DNA of 58,602 nucleotides. It comes from Lindgomyces ingoldianus. Taxonomy: Eukaryota; Ascomycota; Dothideomycetes; Pleosporales; Lindgomycetaceae. A program made the position numbers and the translations under genes. The DNA is taken from NCBI RefSeq assembly GCF_010093535.1, contig NW_022985240.1:50434-109035 (forward strand), given 5' to 3'. Shown one piece after another: positions 47,042 through 58,602 of this stretch (positions within the stretch are counted from its first letter, which is position 1; the number at the start of each line of letters is the position of its first letter). Under the pieces are notes generated by a model. That model made no database searches and had not been told where the DNA came from. It worked only from the letters and a program-made list of their open reading frames with translations.

Positions 47042-47486
47042 AGGTGACGCTTAACAAACGTATTAGGCTAGTTTATGCTAACATAGCCTATATTGCGCTT
47101 AGCGCGCAAAGAATTAGCTATATTAGCCACAGCTGCCAGCTAGGGGGGAAATCCTCGCGCATCTAGCTTAAGTATGTGCTAAACAATCACCCGCTCCTTG
47201 TTATTGTCTAGCTTCTGTGAGTTAGCTGTATAATTAGCTTAGCAAGGTTGTCTAGCGCGTTGGTCGCTTATTGTCTTTTAAGGGACCCTGTAGATAGCTG
47301 CAGCGCGTTGCTTAGAGAGTGTCGTGTCTTGTTTAAGAGCCTAGAGCGTAAGCTGCATCTAACGTTCCTTTAACGCGTTTAAGTAGTGTTGTTAGGAATG
47401 CATTAGTGTAGGAAGAGTAGAGTGGTGGGGTCTTAGCAAAAGTAAGCGACTCAGGTGTGTGAGCAACTCGCCTATGAAGTACGTTA
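47042..47486 (-). mobile_element. P1d right part
   Basis: Lightly mutated sequence aligning with 10540-10900 of P2a and ending in a family-1 terminus (TCTTAGCAAAAGTAAGCGAC ... CATGAAGTACGTTA-like tip at 47485). The terminus inversely repeats 40827-40890. Confidence 0.85.
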
Positions 47487-48950
47487 AAGCCTAGTTATAT
47501 AATTAGTAAAAGTAGTAAAACTTCTTAATCTTTTCTAACACTATAGCATTAATGTTGTAGCTAGCGCTAGTTAGCAGCTTCTAGAGTTTTTTTATATAAA
47601 GGTGTTTAACTTAGTAGTAAAAGCAGTAAAGTTTTAATTTACGAAAAAAAGACATAAATTCTTTCTTACCAATATTAAAAAAAAGTGTCCTTATTTTTAT
47701 ATAATAAAAATAGTAGTTTTATCTTTATATATAATAATATTTAAAATGTTATTAAAGTATACCCTAAGTTAGTTAGCATCTACTAGTAATAGTAGAAATA
47801 GTATTAAAGTTTTTAGAATATAGTATAGTTATAACTAGACTAATTAAGTTCTAGATTTATATAGTACTAATTAATTTTTTTAGTGTCTAGCTTTTAAAGC
47901 TAATATCTGTTTAGCTAAGTCTTTAATTAATTTTTATATATAAGTTTTTTTATATATACACCTTAAGTTAAAACTTACTAATACTAGAGATCTTTGCTGC
48001 ACTTATGTCTTATAGTTTACCTTAGTATACTATATAGTATTAGTTATTAAAACTAAACTGCTTAGCATACTTCTTAGGTTTAATGCTATAGATGTTCTCT
48101 CCTGTTACATAGTATCGGTAAGTAGTAGAGGTAAAGTAGTTAATAGCTTTTTTAGCTTTCTTACTTTCTTACTTTATTTCTTTTATGTTATATAAATTTT
48201 TTTTTTCTTAAAGTAACTTTTAAAGTTTTAGATATATAAAGCAATAGCTTTATATAATAAAGTCTTATTATAAAAATTTTTATATAAGGTAACATACTAG
48301 TTCTTTACTTATGTATAGTTATTATAAGAGTAGTTTAATAACTAACATCTTTTTTTATAGTAAATAAAGTACTTTTTTATTTACATATAGTTATCTTTAA
48401 ATTATAGGCTAAACTTAAATAAAGATCTTCTATATTATTGTTTTTTACATAGAGAGAAGCTTTTTTCTTATTATGTAGAGTTATATTAGCAGTTTATATA
48501 GTATATATTAGGTAGTTTTTAGAGGTATTAGTTTACTTTTTAGTTTATAGTAACTTAAAGTAATACTTATAAGTTACTAAATAAAGCTTTATATAAAAGC
48601 TTAATAGTAAACATAGTATATTCTAGTTCTAGTTATTCTTAATAGGCTTATATAATAGTAGTGTGCAGTAAAACATTTCTTTAAAATTTTATTTTTAGTG
48701 CTTTTTATATAAGTGTAAGCTTATTAATTATTATTTTAAAAACTTTATATAAACTTTTATTAAAGTTTTTTAATTAGTATTAAATAAAAGTTATTATTAT
48801 CTAGTTTATCTAGTACTAGCTATAGTTTACATTAGTGTTAAAGTAACTACTTAAGGTGTTATATAAACGCTTTTTGTTATATCTAAAGCTTATGTTATAC
48901 ATATAGTACATATTTACATAACTTTTTAGAATATTTAGAAAGATGCATAT
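47487..48950 (-). mobile_element. Copia-like B2 fragment, left of G3
   Basis: It aligns with B1 from about 33868 to 35340 in the same order, including the Copia integrase front end near 47500-47640, but is more strongly RIPped. It starts abruptly at the P1d terminus and has no LTR. Confidence 0.85.
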
Positions 48951-51900
48951 TGTTACAGTCTATGGTTGGACCAGCGTAACTCCACCAGCAGTGCTCCACA
49001 ATCTAGCTGAATTGGGACAGGGCTCGCTTATGGACCAATTGGAGGACACGGAAGCAGCACAGCTGCCCGCGGTAATGGAGGAATGCGTGGTCTAATAGGA
49101 AGACAGGCCACAAGTTCAGGGAGCTTGAGGGAGCTCATGGAGCTCGTCTGGGCGGACTACCATAAACTCCCTCTGCTCCCCTTAGCGCCTCTAACACATG
49201 TATATAGTTCCCGCATTAAACAACCTTTAGAAGGTGTTTAATGTTTAGTTTGTTCTCTGTGTAGACTAAGTAGCATTTAGCTTTCTAAAGAGCTGTAATA
49301 CTATTTGTATATCTTACACTATATATACCTCTAATCCTGTCTAACAGGACTGTTTAACCTAGCCTCCCTACTGCTGTATAAAGGGCAAACTATAATCTAG
49401 TCACCCTATTCTTCTCTATTAGACTACTAGCCTGTACGTAGGACTGTACACCCTACTAGATTAGCCCCTACTTTCTGTCCTACTCCCCCTTTAGGAACAT
49501 TATAAGACCTAAGTGCTTCTATAAAGCAACGATTATAACATTAAACACTACTCTTTTTAAAAAGTATAGATACTTTTTAACACAACCTAGATTCTAACAT
49601 AGCCTATGCAACTCTATTAGGATTAATAGAAGTTTCTACCTAAAGTAAAGCTATCCTAGCAGGACAGATTAACTTAATCTAAGAAGATATTAAAGAACTT
49701 TACTAGATTAGTAAAGATATTAGCAAATTAGTAAACCTTTAATAAGAGGTTGCAGACTTTTGCTAAAAAGCAGCAGAATTATAAACCCCCCTAAGACCTT
49801 TAAGCCTCTAGGAAGCTACTAACCACGCCTATTAAATACATAAACTATAAGTAGAGTTAGCTAAAATATAAAACATCTTAACTAAAAAAGCAAGCATTGC
49901 AGCTAAGAAGACTTTAAGACTAGCCCTTTTAAAGCCTTTTAGAGGATTACTAAAGAACTTTTAACTATTCTTTATAAAATGCTATCTTTACATGCAGTAT
50001 AACAAAGAAGCATTTTAGACAGACGCAGAAATAATATCCTAGATAGGGCTACACCTAGAAGGCCCCCCCGCAATCTAGTTCTAGCCCTATGCAGATAATT
50101 AGATAGACTTTAGGGCAAACAGCGCAGCACTTACCCCTAAAACTAAGGAAGTGTTTAGCAGTGTTAAAAACTTTAAAAAAGCCTTAACAGCTATCTATAA
50201 GACCTAAGATAAGAAAAAAATTGCAGCTAATAAATTAGACACTATAAAATAGAGTACTAGGCTAGTCTAGAACTACGCAGCACGCTTTAGAGAACAATTA
50301 GCTATCTGCAGATAGATAGACTAGAAAGCTCTTTATTACATGTTCTATAACAGACTAAGTAAAATAGTAAAAGATAAATTTATGCACAGTAATAAGCTAA
50401 CTACCTTTAAAAACTTTATTATGTAAGCAATAACTTATAACAACTGTTATAAGAAGTGTAAAAAAAAAGAAATAAAAAGAAACTTCTTAGAGACTAGAGT
50501 TTGTTCTTAGAAAGAAAAAGCCTCTATAATATAATAAAAAACTAATAGACCTTAGTTACACAAAGCATACACAGAGCCCCCCCTCTAAGAAGAGCTAAGT
50601 CCTAGAACGCGATAGGCTGCTTCTAACAAAGGAACAATAAAAGTAGCTAGAGGATAAGGCCTGCCTAAACTGTAGAAAAGTAGGACATTTCTGCTAAAAC
50701 TGCCTAGACTCTTAAAAAGGGGAGAATAAAAATACTACTGCAATAATAAAAGCTATTACTGCTAAATATAGCCTTATAAATAAAAAAATATTAAAAAGAT
50801 TAGATAATAGCTTTTACTAGTAATGTAAAGGAAACTATTCTTTAAACAACTACTCTAAAGTGTATTAGAAGGTAGTTATTTAAAATTTTAGCAGCCTAGT
50901 TATAGTGTTGCAGGACCTTATAATTCTTAAAAGATATAAAGAAGAAACTTAGATCTAAGGATATATTATAAACATTTAAAAAAAGAAAAAACAGTTCCCT
51001 CTTTAAAATTAAACCTCTAGCACTTCTGTAAGAGAGCTCTTCTAACAGTTCTAAAAATGCAAATGTTAGAAGTGCAGTTTATAACATAACTACCTAAGTT
51101 ATTACATAGTAATGCTCTACTAGATAAACATTAGTAATAACTACCTAATGTTTAACATAATATAGTAGATAGCTAAAGTTAAATATAACATTACAAATAA
51201 TAAAGAATAATAGTAGTTCTTTATAAGAATCTAAGATTAGAAACTAGAAGGACTAGGCAGACCTGCTAGGTTTAAAGTTCTAAAGCTAGTACCTAGAAAG
51301 CCTAAGATGCTACTCCTAAGCCTAGTAATTAGCAGAAAGGCTTTAGTAATGCAACAGAGCCACAGCTAGTGTGCACTCTATAGAAATAAAACCTATAGCA
51401 CTAACAATTACTAATAAAAGGGACACCCTGTTTAGATAGTACAAACACAAGAATACTCTTAATAGACTTAGAAGAGTCCTGTTAATACCTTACATAGACC
51501 TAATAATTATCTATACCTCTAGTACTAGTGCACACAGCGTTACTGCATTAAGCACTAGGATAACAAGCATAGAACAGGCTAGTAGCCTACATAGAAGAAA
51601 AACCACAATAGATGCCTATAGCAAGGAACAGCCTTAGCCTGCAAAACTATAAACTGCTATATATATTAGACCGCCTCTCTCTACAAATAGAAGGGATAGC
51701 TAGCATGTAAAAAACAAGACAACTATAAGTTCTACTACTTTTAGTAGAAGGTAGTAAGGAAAAAGGATTATCTAACATTATATTACTTAGTTAAAGATTA
51801 TAAATGTAAAGCAGCTAACTGCTATAACTAGGAATATTAAATTTATAAAAAAAAGAAGAACAAGTTTAATAATAACCTGTAGGATGTTAATCTCTACCTT

Positions 51901-53333
51901 TTTTTAGATAAAAAAACTTTTTATAATGTATTAGCTTTAGTTGCGGTAGAATAAGAGACTAGACATAGCCTAACAACCACCTTTACATATAAAGGATAGC
52001 CTAGACTAGCCCTTATAGACAGTAAATGCACGTTTACTGCTATAGATAAGAACTAAGTAGATAAACAAAGCATTTTATTCTGTATAAAGAAAAACCTGTT
52101 TAAGGTAACCTTTGCTAATGCATCCTTAATTAAGTACAACAGAGGATAGATTAACTTAGAAACTTATAAAAAAGACCTTAAAACCCTAAACACTAAAGAC
52201 TAGAGATCTATAAATATACTCTAGCTAGGAGGCAAGTATAACATAATTTTAGGCTATAATTAGCTTAAAACATATAATCCTGCAATTAACTAGAGAACAA
52301 TAACTATAGAAACCCCTAATAACTACGCACACATAACCTAGTTAGCATGCTATAATAACTAATGCCTAGTCTATAAATAAGCAAAGCAGGGTAGCAGTTA
52401 CTACTTAAAGAAAAGAAAACTCTAGAAATTCCCTTACTAGGAACTAGAAGCTTAGGCAATAAGAATTATAAAAGAGAAGCTTAAGAAAGTCTTCTATAAA
52501 AAGATTAAAACTAATAAGGATGTAGATTAGATAGGAATTGTTAGAATTTAAAAAGAGAGTAGCATCCCTGCTAAATATAAAGACTATAAAGACATGTTTA
52601 AGACACTAGAAGATCTAGAAGAGCTACTACCCTACTAGCCTTAGGATTATGCTATTAACCTAATAAAAGACTATAATCTAAAGACTTATAGGCTTTGCCT
52701 TCTAATAAGGACATAGAAGGAAGCCTTGTAGGAATATGTTAACTAAATGTTAGCCTAAGGCTATATTAGGGAAAGTTATAGCCTAGTTGCCTTAGCTGTA
52801 GTTTTTGTAAAAAAGAAAGAAAAAAAGATCTAAGTTTGCTAGGACTATAGAACCTTAAACAATAACATAGTTTAAGATTAATTTCTTTTACTTATTATAT
52901 AAGACATTATAAACTAACTAAAAAAAACCTAGTACTTTATAAAGTTTAATGTACAAGACAGATTTAATAAAATAAGAATAAGAGAAGGAGACAAGTAGCT
53001 TACAGTATTTAGAACTCTATAGGGACTCTATAAGTTACTAGTAATACTGTTTAGCCTAACAAACACTTTAGTAACATTTTAGTAAATTATTAATACAGCT
53101 CTTAATCTATATCTTAATGTCTTTACCCTAGTATATCTAGATAATGTCCTTATCTACTTAAAAGATACCCTAGAAGACTACGTACAGAAAGTATAAAAAG
53201 TCTTAGAACAGCTTAAGAAATATAGACTCTACCTGCAGCTCTTTAAATGTAAATTCTATGTTACTAAGACAGAATACTTAGAATTTATAATTAATAGTAA
53301 AGAAATAAAAATTAACCTAGCTAAAGTATAGAA

Positions 53334-53780
53334 CAGGGTTGCCACTTTTATAGTAATTACTATTCTAAAATAGTAATTACTATTTTTTTAAAAAGTCTAT
53401 AACAGCTTAATTACATTAGCTAATATTCTAAAAACCTAAACTTAGATACTAGGTATACTAAAGTATAGATCTATAAGATTAGATTCTACTATATAAATTT
53501 GTATCCCTAGTAATAGAGAAAAACAGAGAAAAAAAGCAGAAATAGTAATAGTAATAGTAATTACTATTTTTCTCTCCTTTTTTTCTCTCTTTTTTATATA
53601 TTATAAATGTATTAAATATAATTTTTAGAATTTAAATTTATAGATTTATAGACTAGTTTACTTAGCATCTATATATTAATTTTTAGAATTATAGCTTATG
53701 TAATTAAGTAATAATAATGTTTTTAAAAACATAGTAATTACTATTTTTAAAATAGTAATTACTATAAAGTGGCAACCCTG
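53334..53780. mobile_element. hAT-type MITE (447 bp)
   Basis: Terminal inverted repeats begin CAGGGTTGCCACTTT and the flanks are an 8-bp duplication GTATAGAA (53326-53333, 53781-53788). Both features are characteristic of hAT elements. Next to each end are palindromes AGTAATTACT repeated two or more times, with another cluster near 53545-53570. It has no coding capacity. The start of a second copy is at 58568. Confidence 0.93.
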
Positions 53781-55879
53781 GTATAGAAGGTACTTAAGTA
53801 GCTAGAACCTATAATAGTTAAGGAAGTTAAAGGATTCCTTAGACTATTAGGGTATGTTAGATAAATAATTAAGAACTATTTAAAAATTGCTATACTATTA
53901 ACAAACACTACTACTAAGGAACAGGCTATAGCAAAATTTGTTTAGACTTTATAAATAAATAAAGCATTTGTAACACTAAAATAAGCTATAACAGCTAAAC
54001 TAGTGTTAAGGATGTATAACTTATAACTAGATACTAAGATCTACACAGACGCGTTTCTAGGAGCTAGCAGAGCTGCGCTCTACTAGAAACAAGAAGACAA
54101 AAAGTAGCACCTAGTAGCGTACTACTCTGCTAAGTTCTTAGGACTTGAAGTAGGTTACAGTGTACCTAACAAAGAGCTAAAGGTAATATTAAATGCTATA
54201 AGAGTATAGGCTACAGAGCTACATAGAATAGCAAAACCCTTCTATATTATAACTAACTATGTAAATTTAGTTATGTTTTTAATAGTAAAGAAACTCTTAC
54301 TAATGCACATAAGATAGGCAATAAAGCTTACTTAGTTTAACTGCATTATTAAGCACGTTCTAGGAACACAGAACTAGCAGGCTAACGCCCTTAGCTAAAG
54401 GCTAGATTACTTTAATAGAGAAGAGGAAAGAACTAAGAAGTTTACACTTTTTAAAGAAACTAATAAAAGATAGATCTATAATAGGCTTTAACCTATAAAA
54501 GAACTCTGCATGCTTATAGTAAATAAGTAAGAATAGAAAAATCTAATCTAGAAATATTACAAATCTCTAATGTTTAGACATCTAGGAATAGGCACCCTTT
54601 AGAAAAAGCTAAGGGCTGCTATACTACAGCAGATACTAAAAGTAAAACAACTGTGTACTAAAGTACTTAGAGAATGCAATATCTGTAATAAGAATAATCT
54701 AAAAAGGTATAAAACCTATAGATATCTTTATCTAATTAAAGCACCTAAACTACTATAAACAATAATTATAATAGACTTTATTATAGAACTACCCCTGTCT
54801 AAGGAACTAGGAACAGAAAGGATGTGCAACATAATTACAGTGGCCTTTAATAAAACTACTAAATATCTGCACACTTAGCCCTTAAAAAAAATAATAATAG
54901 CTAAAAAATTTATTTACAAATTAGAATAAAATGTAATATTAGTACATAAATGTCCTAAGATTATTATCTTTAACTAAGATAAGCTATTTACTAGTAGATT
55001 CTAGAAAGCAGTAATAAGGCACCTAGGTATAACACATAAACTGTTAACAGCCTACTACCTGTAAATAGATAGTTAGACTAAAAGAGTAAACACAAAAGTA
55101 GAAAGATACCTAAGGAAGTACATTTCTTACACTTAGCATAACTAGGCAGAATAGCTCTTAATAGCATAATTAGCTATTAATAACATAGAGTTAGCTACAA
55201 CAAAAAAGACACTATACAAAGCTAATTTTAGATATAACTTCTACTTTATGCTATAAAGAAACTAACCTATAGACCTATAAGAATTAATAGACTAGCTAAT
55301 AAATCTATAACATATACATAAAAAATTAGTAATAGAAGCTAGATCTAGCAGAGAAATAATAGAAAAATACACAAACAAATTATAACAGCTAGGACTAGAG
55401 ATCTATCTAGGAGACTATGTATACCTTAATACTAAAAACCTTAAGATACCCTAACCTTTAAGGAAGCTAGCAGAAAAAAGAATAAGACTATATAAAGTCT
55501 TTTAAACCTAATAAAACAATTGCAAACTTAAGCTTCCCCCACACATAAAGATACACCTATAGTTCTATGTCTCTAGATTAGAGAAAGCACTTAAAGAAAT
55601 TCCCTTATCTACGCAGGAATAGAAGGATAAAGAAATAGAATATAAAGTTAAACACATTATTAGCAATTAAAAAAACTAGAAAAAATTTCTAGTAAAATAG
55701 AAAAAGTAGCTTACTAGCAAAAACACATAAAAACTAGCTAAGAATTTACAGAACGCGCAGCTGTTAGTATAAAGGTACTTTTAAGCTTATCTAAAAGAAA
55801 CTAGCTAGGTAATAAAGCACCTATATTAAAAGGAATAGCTATGTTATTACTAGATAGCAGCAGCCTTTAGAGACAAGTC

Positions 55880-56240
55880 CCTGCTAACAAGAGCTGTAGA
55901 GAAGAGTAACCCTCTACTTTAGCCTTAAGAGCTTTTATTTTGTCTAAGGAGAAAAGGTCCCCCTCTAAGTACTTTACATGTTAAGCCTTTAGTAGATCTA
56001 GTAACTTTTAAATATAATCCTGTTTAGAACGCTCTCTAGCCTTCTTCTCTAGAGTCTCTTAGACTTAATGTAACATTTTATTATTAAGATCCTACTTACA
56101 GACCTTTATAGCAGCAGCCTTTTAGAGAAGCATTTCTCTCTCCTTCTCTAACTAATTTTACATAGTGTTAGAAATAAAAGCATTGCACTTGCTGTGCTTT
56201 TTTACACACTTAATGCATTTATCTAAAGATAAAGTTAGCA
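55880..56240 (-). pseudogene. Antisense accessory frame of G3
   Basis: On the minus strand near 56195-56230 the frame reads DKCIKCVKKHSKCNAFI, i.e. C-x2-C-x3-H-x2-C, the best-preserved version in the window. It continues through a basic and helical stretch to about 55880 with RIP-type stops. It lies between the end of pol and the 3' LTR, opposite to pol. The compact Cys/His cluster suggests a small metal-binding module, but I cannot assign a known domain. Confidence 0.5.
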
Positions 56241-57077
56241 CATAAGACAACTTTAAAGATTAGTAAGCGCTGTAGGGCCTTATCTTTGTCTAGTAAAAAA
56301 GATTAAAATAAAGGGCAGCATAAGGATAACAAGACAAACAAGACTAGCAAGCTATTTAGTTTAAAAAGAATAGATGTTAGAGATGCCTTTTAGCAGGTAA
56401 GCGCCTACTTTATAAATAAACTCTTACTAACACAGTTGTGTAAGCAGAGCGGCAAGGACGCTGCTAGGGAGGAGAGGCAGCGTGTTACAGTCTATAGTTA
56501 GACTAGCGTAACTCTACCAGCAGTGCTCCACAATCTAGCTAAATTAGGACAGGGCTTGCTTATAGACTAATTAGAGGACACAGAAGCAGCACAGCTGCCC
56601 GCAGTAATAGAGGAATGCGTAGTTTAATAGGAAGACAGGCCACAAGTTTAGGGAGCTTAAGGGAGCTCATAGAGCTCGTCTAGGCGGACTACCATAAACT
56701 CCCTCTGCTCCCCTTAGCGCCTCTAACACATGTATATAGTTCCTGCATTAAACAACCTTTAGAAGGTGTTTAATGTTTAGTTTATTCTTTACATAAACTA
56801 AGTAGCATTTAGCTTTCTAAAGAGCTATAATACTATTTGTATATCTTGCACTATATACACCTCTAATCCTGTCTAACAGGACTGTTTAACCTAGCCTCTC
56901 TACTGCTGCACAAAGGGCAAACTACAATCTAGTCACCCTATTCTTCTCCATCAGCCTACTAGCCTGTACGTAGGACTGTACACCCTACCGGATTGGCCCC
57001 TACCTTCTGTCCTACTCCCCCCCTAGGAACATCATAAGACCCGAGTGCTTCTACGAAGCAAGGATTGTAACACATAT

Positions 57078-57717
57078 ATACTAAGTTTTTTAGATATCTA
57101 GCTATTAACATAAATTAATAAAATATTTTATTTTATTTATAAAAATATTATATAGTTAACTTATATAGTTATTATCTTTTTTTATACTTTTTAAAATTAT
57201 ATAATTTTAGCTATTAAAAGTTTTTTTTAGTAGTTTTCTTTTAAAGTAGAGGTTTATATAAGTTGTAATGTAGTATAAATTATATAAGTAGTATTAGTAG
57301 TGCATACACTACTGTAGGCAGTAGTGTGTATAATTAAGAGTGTAGAGCAGGCGTTAAGTAAGGTAGCATGTATTATTTATATAGTAATTAGTGTAGTGCT
57401 AGCTAAAGTATAAAAGTAAGTAATGTTAGTATGTTTAGTGTTATTAGCAGCATTATATTTAGTCTACTTCTATATAAAGCCTTATATAGTAATAAAAGTT
57501 ATATATAAAGCCTTTTTAGTGTAATTACCTTTTTTTATGCTATATTATATAGCTTTTAGGCTTAAGTACTTTTCTTACTTAGCTATAGTGTAATTTTTTT
57601 ATTTTTTAGCACTTATATAAGCTTTTTTTTAAACATGCAGCTAAGTGCTAAAATTTTTTATATATAAACTTAAAAAAGTAGCGCCCTTTTAAGTTATTAT
57701 ACATAGATTAGTAATTA
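57078..57717 (-). mobile_element. Copia-like B2 fragment, right of G3
   Basis: It continues B2 (aligned with B1 35345-36010) after the CATAT duplication and stops at the P2c terminus. Confidence 0.83.
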
Positions 57718-58567
57718 TAACGTACGTAACAGGTTAGCTAGCTACACAGGTTAGCTAGCTACTTTTGCTAAGCCCCTACTACACTCTACCTATCTACATA
57801 ATGCCTTAACAACAACACTAGATTAAATCTTCTAAAGAATGTTAAATATAGCTTACTCTTTAAGCTTTTAAATAAAACTTAAAACTTTTCTTATAACACA
57901 CTATAGCCATTTATAATATCTTCTATATAACACTAAGTAATTAACGCGCTAGACAGCCTTTATAAGTAAAATGCTAGCTTAAATTAAGAAATCTAACTAA
58001 GCTTAAAAAAAAGTAGTTATTAAGTATATACTTAAGCTTATTACACATAGATTTCCTTTTAGGCTTATAGCTATAGCTAATATAGCTAATTTCTTGCACG
58101 TAAAGCGTAATTTAGGCTAGGTTAGCTTAAACTAGCTTAGTATATAAGTTAAGCACTACTTTAAGTTTATAATAAAGTTTAATTATAAGTATAATTATAA
58201 AAAAAAGCTTTATAAAAATCTAGAGGTTGTTTAGAGCTAGTTTTACCTAGTAGCTAACATAAAAGCTAAGTATAGTATCTAAAATAAAGACATATATAAC
58301 TTTAATAAGTTAGGCTTTATAATAAGCTAGATATTAACTAGAGTAGTTATTATAGCTTTAAAAAGATAAAGATAGCTAAAAGTAATATAGTAAAGTAATA
58401 AAAAGTAAATAATAGTTACTTAAAGCATTAACATAATAAAGTAAGCTATTTTACTTTTTATTATTTTTAAAAGCTGCTATTACTTTTTACTTAGTATAAA
58501 AAAAATTTACTTTAAAACTAGAGTATTATAGTCTTTAAAAATAGCTAGATAATAAATAAGCTTAAGC
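57718..58567. mobile_element. Pogo-like family-2 end, RIPped (P2c)
   Basis: It opens with TAACGTACGTAACAGGTTAG and TTTTGCTAAGCCCCTAC. It is the reverse complement of about 9832-10958 of P2a, with stronger RIP. The MITE copy at 58568 interrupts it. Confidence 0.82.
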
Positions 58568-58602
58568 CAGGGTTGCCACTTTTTAGTAATAGTAATTACT
58601 TA
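58568..58602. mobile_element. Second hAT-type MITE copy, cut by window end
   Basis: CAGGGTTGCCACTTTT followed by AGTAATTACT matches the terminus of the MITE at 53334. Only 35 bases are visible. Confidence 0.85.

Larger units (their letters stand above)
48951..57072 (+). mobile_element. Gypsy/chromovirus LTR retrotransposon G3, full length
   Basis: LTRs of 590 bp (48951-49540 and 56483-57072) and duplication CATAT (48946-48950, 57073-57077). Landmarks in order on the plus strand: gag zinc knuckle CLNCRKVGHFC (50662-50703), protease LIDSKCTF (52011-52034), reverse transcriptase with VYLDNVLIY (53131-53157), RNase H, integrase with ELPLSKELGTERMC (about 54780-54830), chromodomain-like tail (about 55640-55760), and a polypurine tract (56467-56477) next to the 3' LTR. 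All frames carry many stops, consistent with RIP. A hAT-type MITE sits at 53334-53780. Confidence 0.93.

Overview
This window is a filamentous ascomycete (Pezizomycotina) chromosome segment with two sharply different compartments. A gene-bearing island of balanced base composition lies at about 10.96-22.89 kb. It holds genes with 45-70 bp fungal introns, including two secreted pectin-degrading enzymes. Almost everything else is very AT-rich transposon wreckage full of TA, TAG and TAA, in which transposon genes are still legible but riddled with stops. That is the signature of repeat-induced point mutation (RIP, C-to-T mainly at CpA). The species cannot be named from sequence alone; a plant-wall-degrading Eurotiomycete-like fungus is a guess.

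Layout. 1-660: unidentified DNA, a remnant of a pogo/Fot1-like transposon end and a 30-bp minisatellite. About 890-9165: a chromovirus-type Gypsy element (G1, minus orientation) inserted with a 5-bp duplication into an older LTR of its own family. 9166-10958: RIPped pogo-like element P2a with a small assembly gap. 10959-22886: the gene island, holding a multi-pass membrane protein, a disrupted-looking HhH-GPD (MBD4-like) DNA glycosylase locus, a PL4 rhamnogalacturonan lyase (minus strand) and a GH28 exopolygalacturonase. A 3.3-kb spacer separates the two pectinases. 22889-24721: truncated and folded-back pogo-like ends. 24722-37051: pogo-like P2b containing Copia-like element B1, whose left LTR is itself split by Copia element A1. 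37052-40826: truncated Gypsy G2 carrying a GC-rich 280-bp insertion. 40827-47486: pogo-like P1d containing Copia A2 (minus). 47487-57717: a fragment of a second B element containing full-length Gypsy G3 (plus), which contains a hAT-type MITE. 57718-58602: pogo-like P2c cut by a second copy of that MITE.

How it fits together. Target-site duplications give an insertion order for most of the nest (P2b, then B1, then A1; B2, then G3, then the MITE). Several junctions instead join unrelated flanks, pointing to ectopic recombination or assembly joins. The two secreted enzymes act on complementary pectin domains, the rhamnogalacturonan I backbone and the homogalacturonan ends. The most interesting transposon observations are an antisense Cys/His-motif reading frame shared by all three Gypsy copies, a variable 10-bp array inside the Copia A LTR, two pogo families with a common two-site terminal plan, and a young GC-rich 280-bp insertion with a 10-bp duplication.
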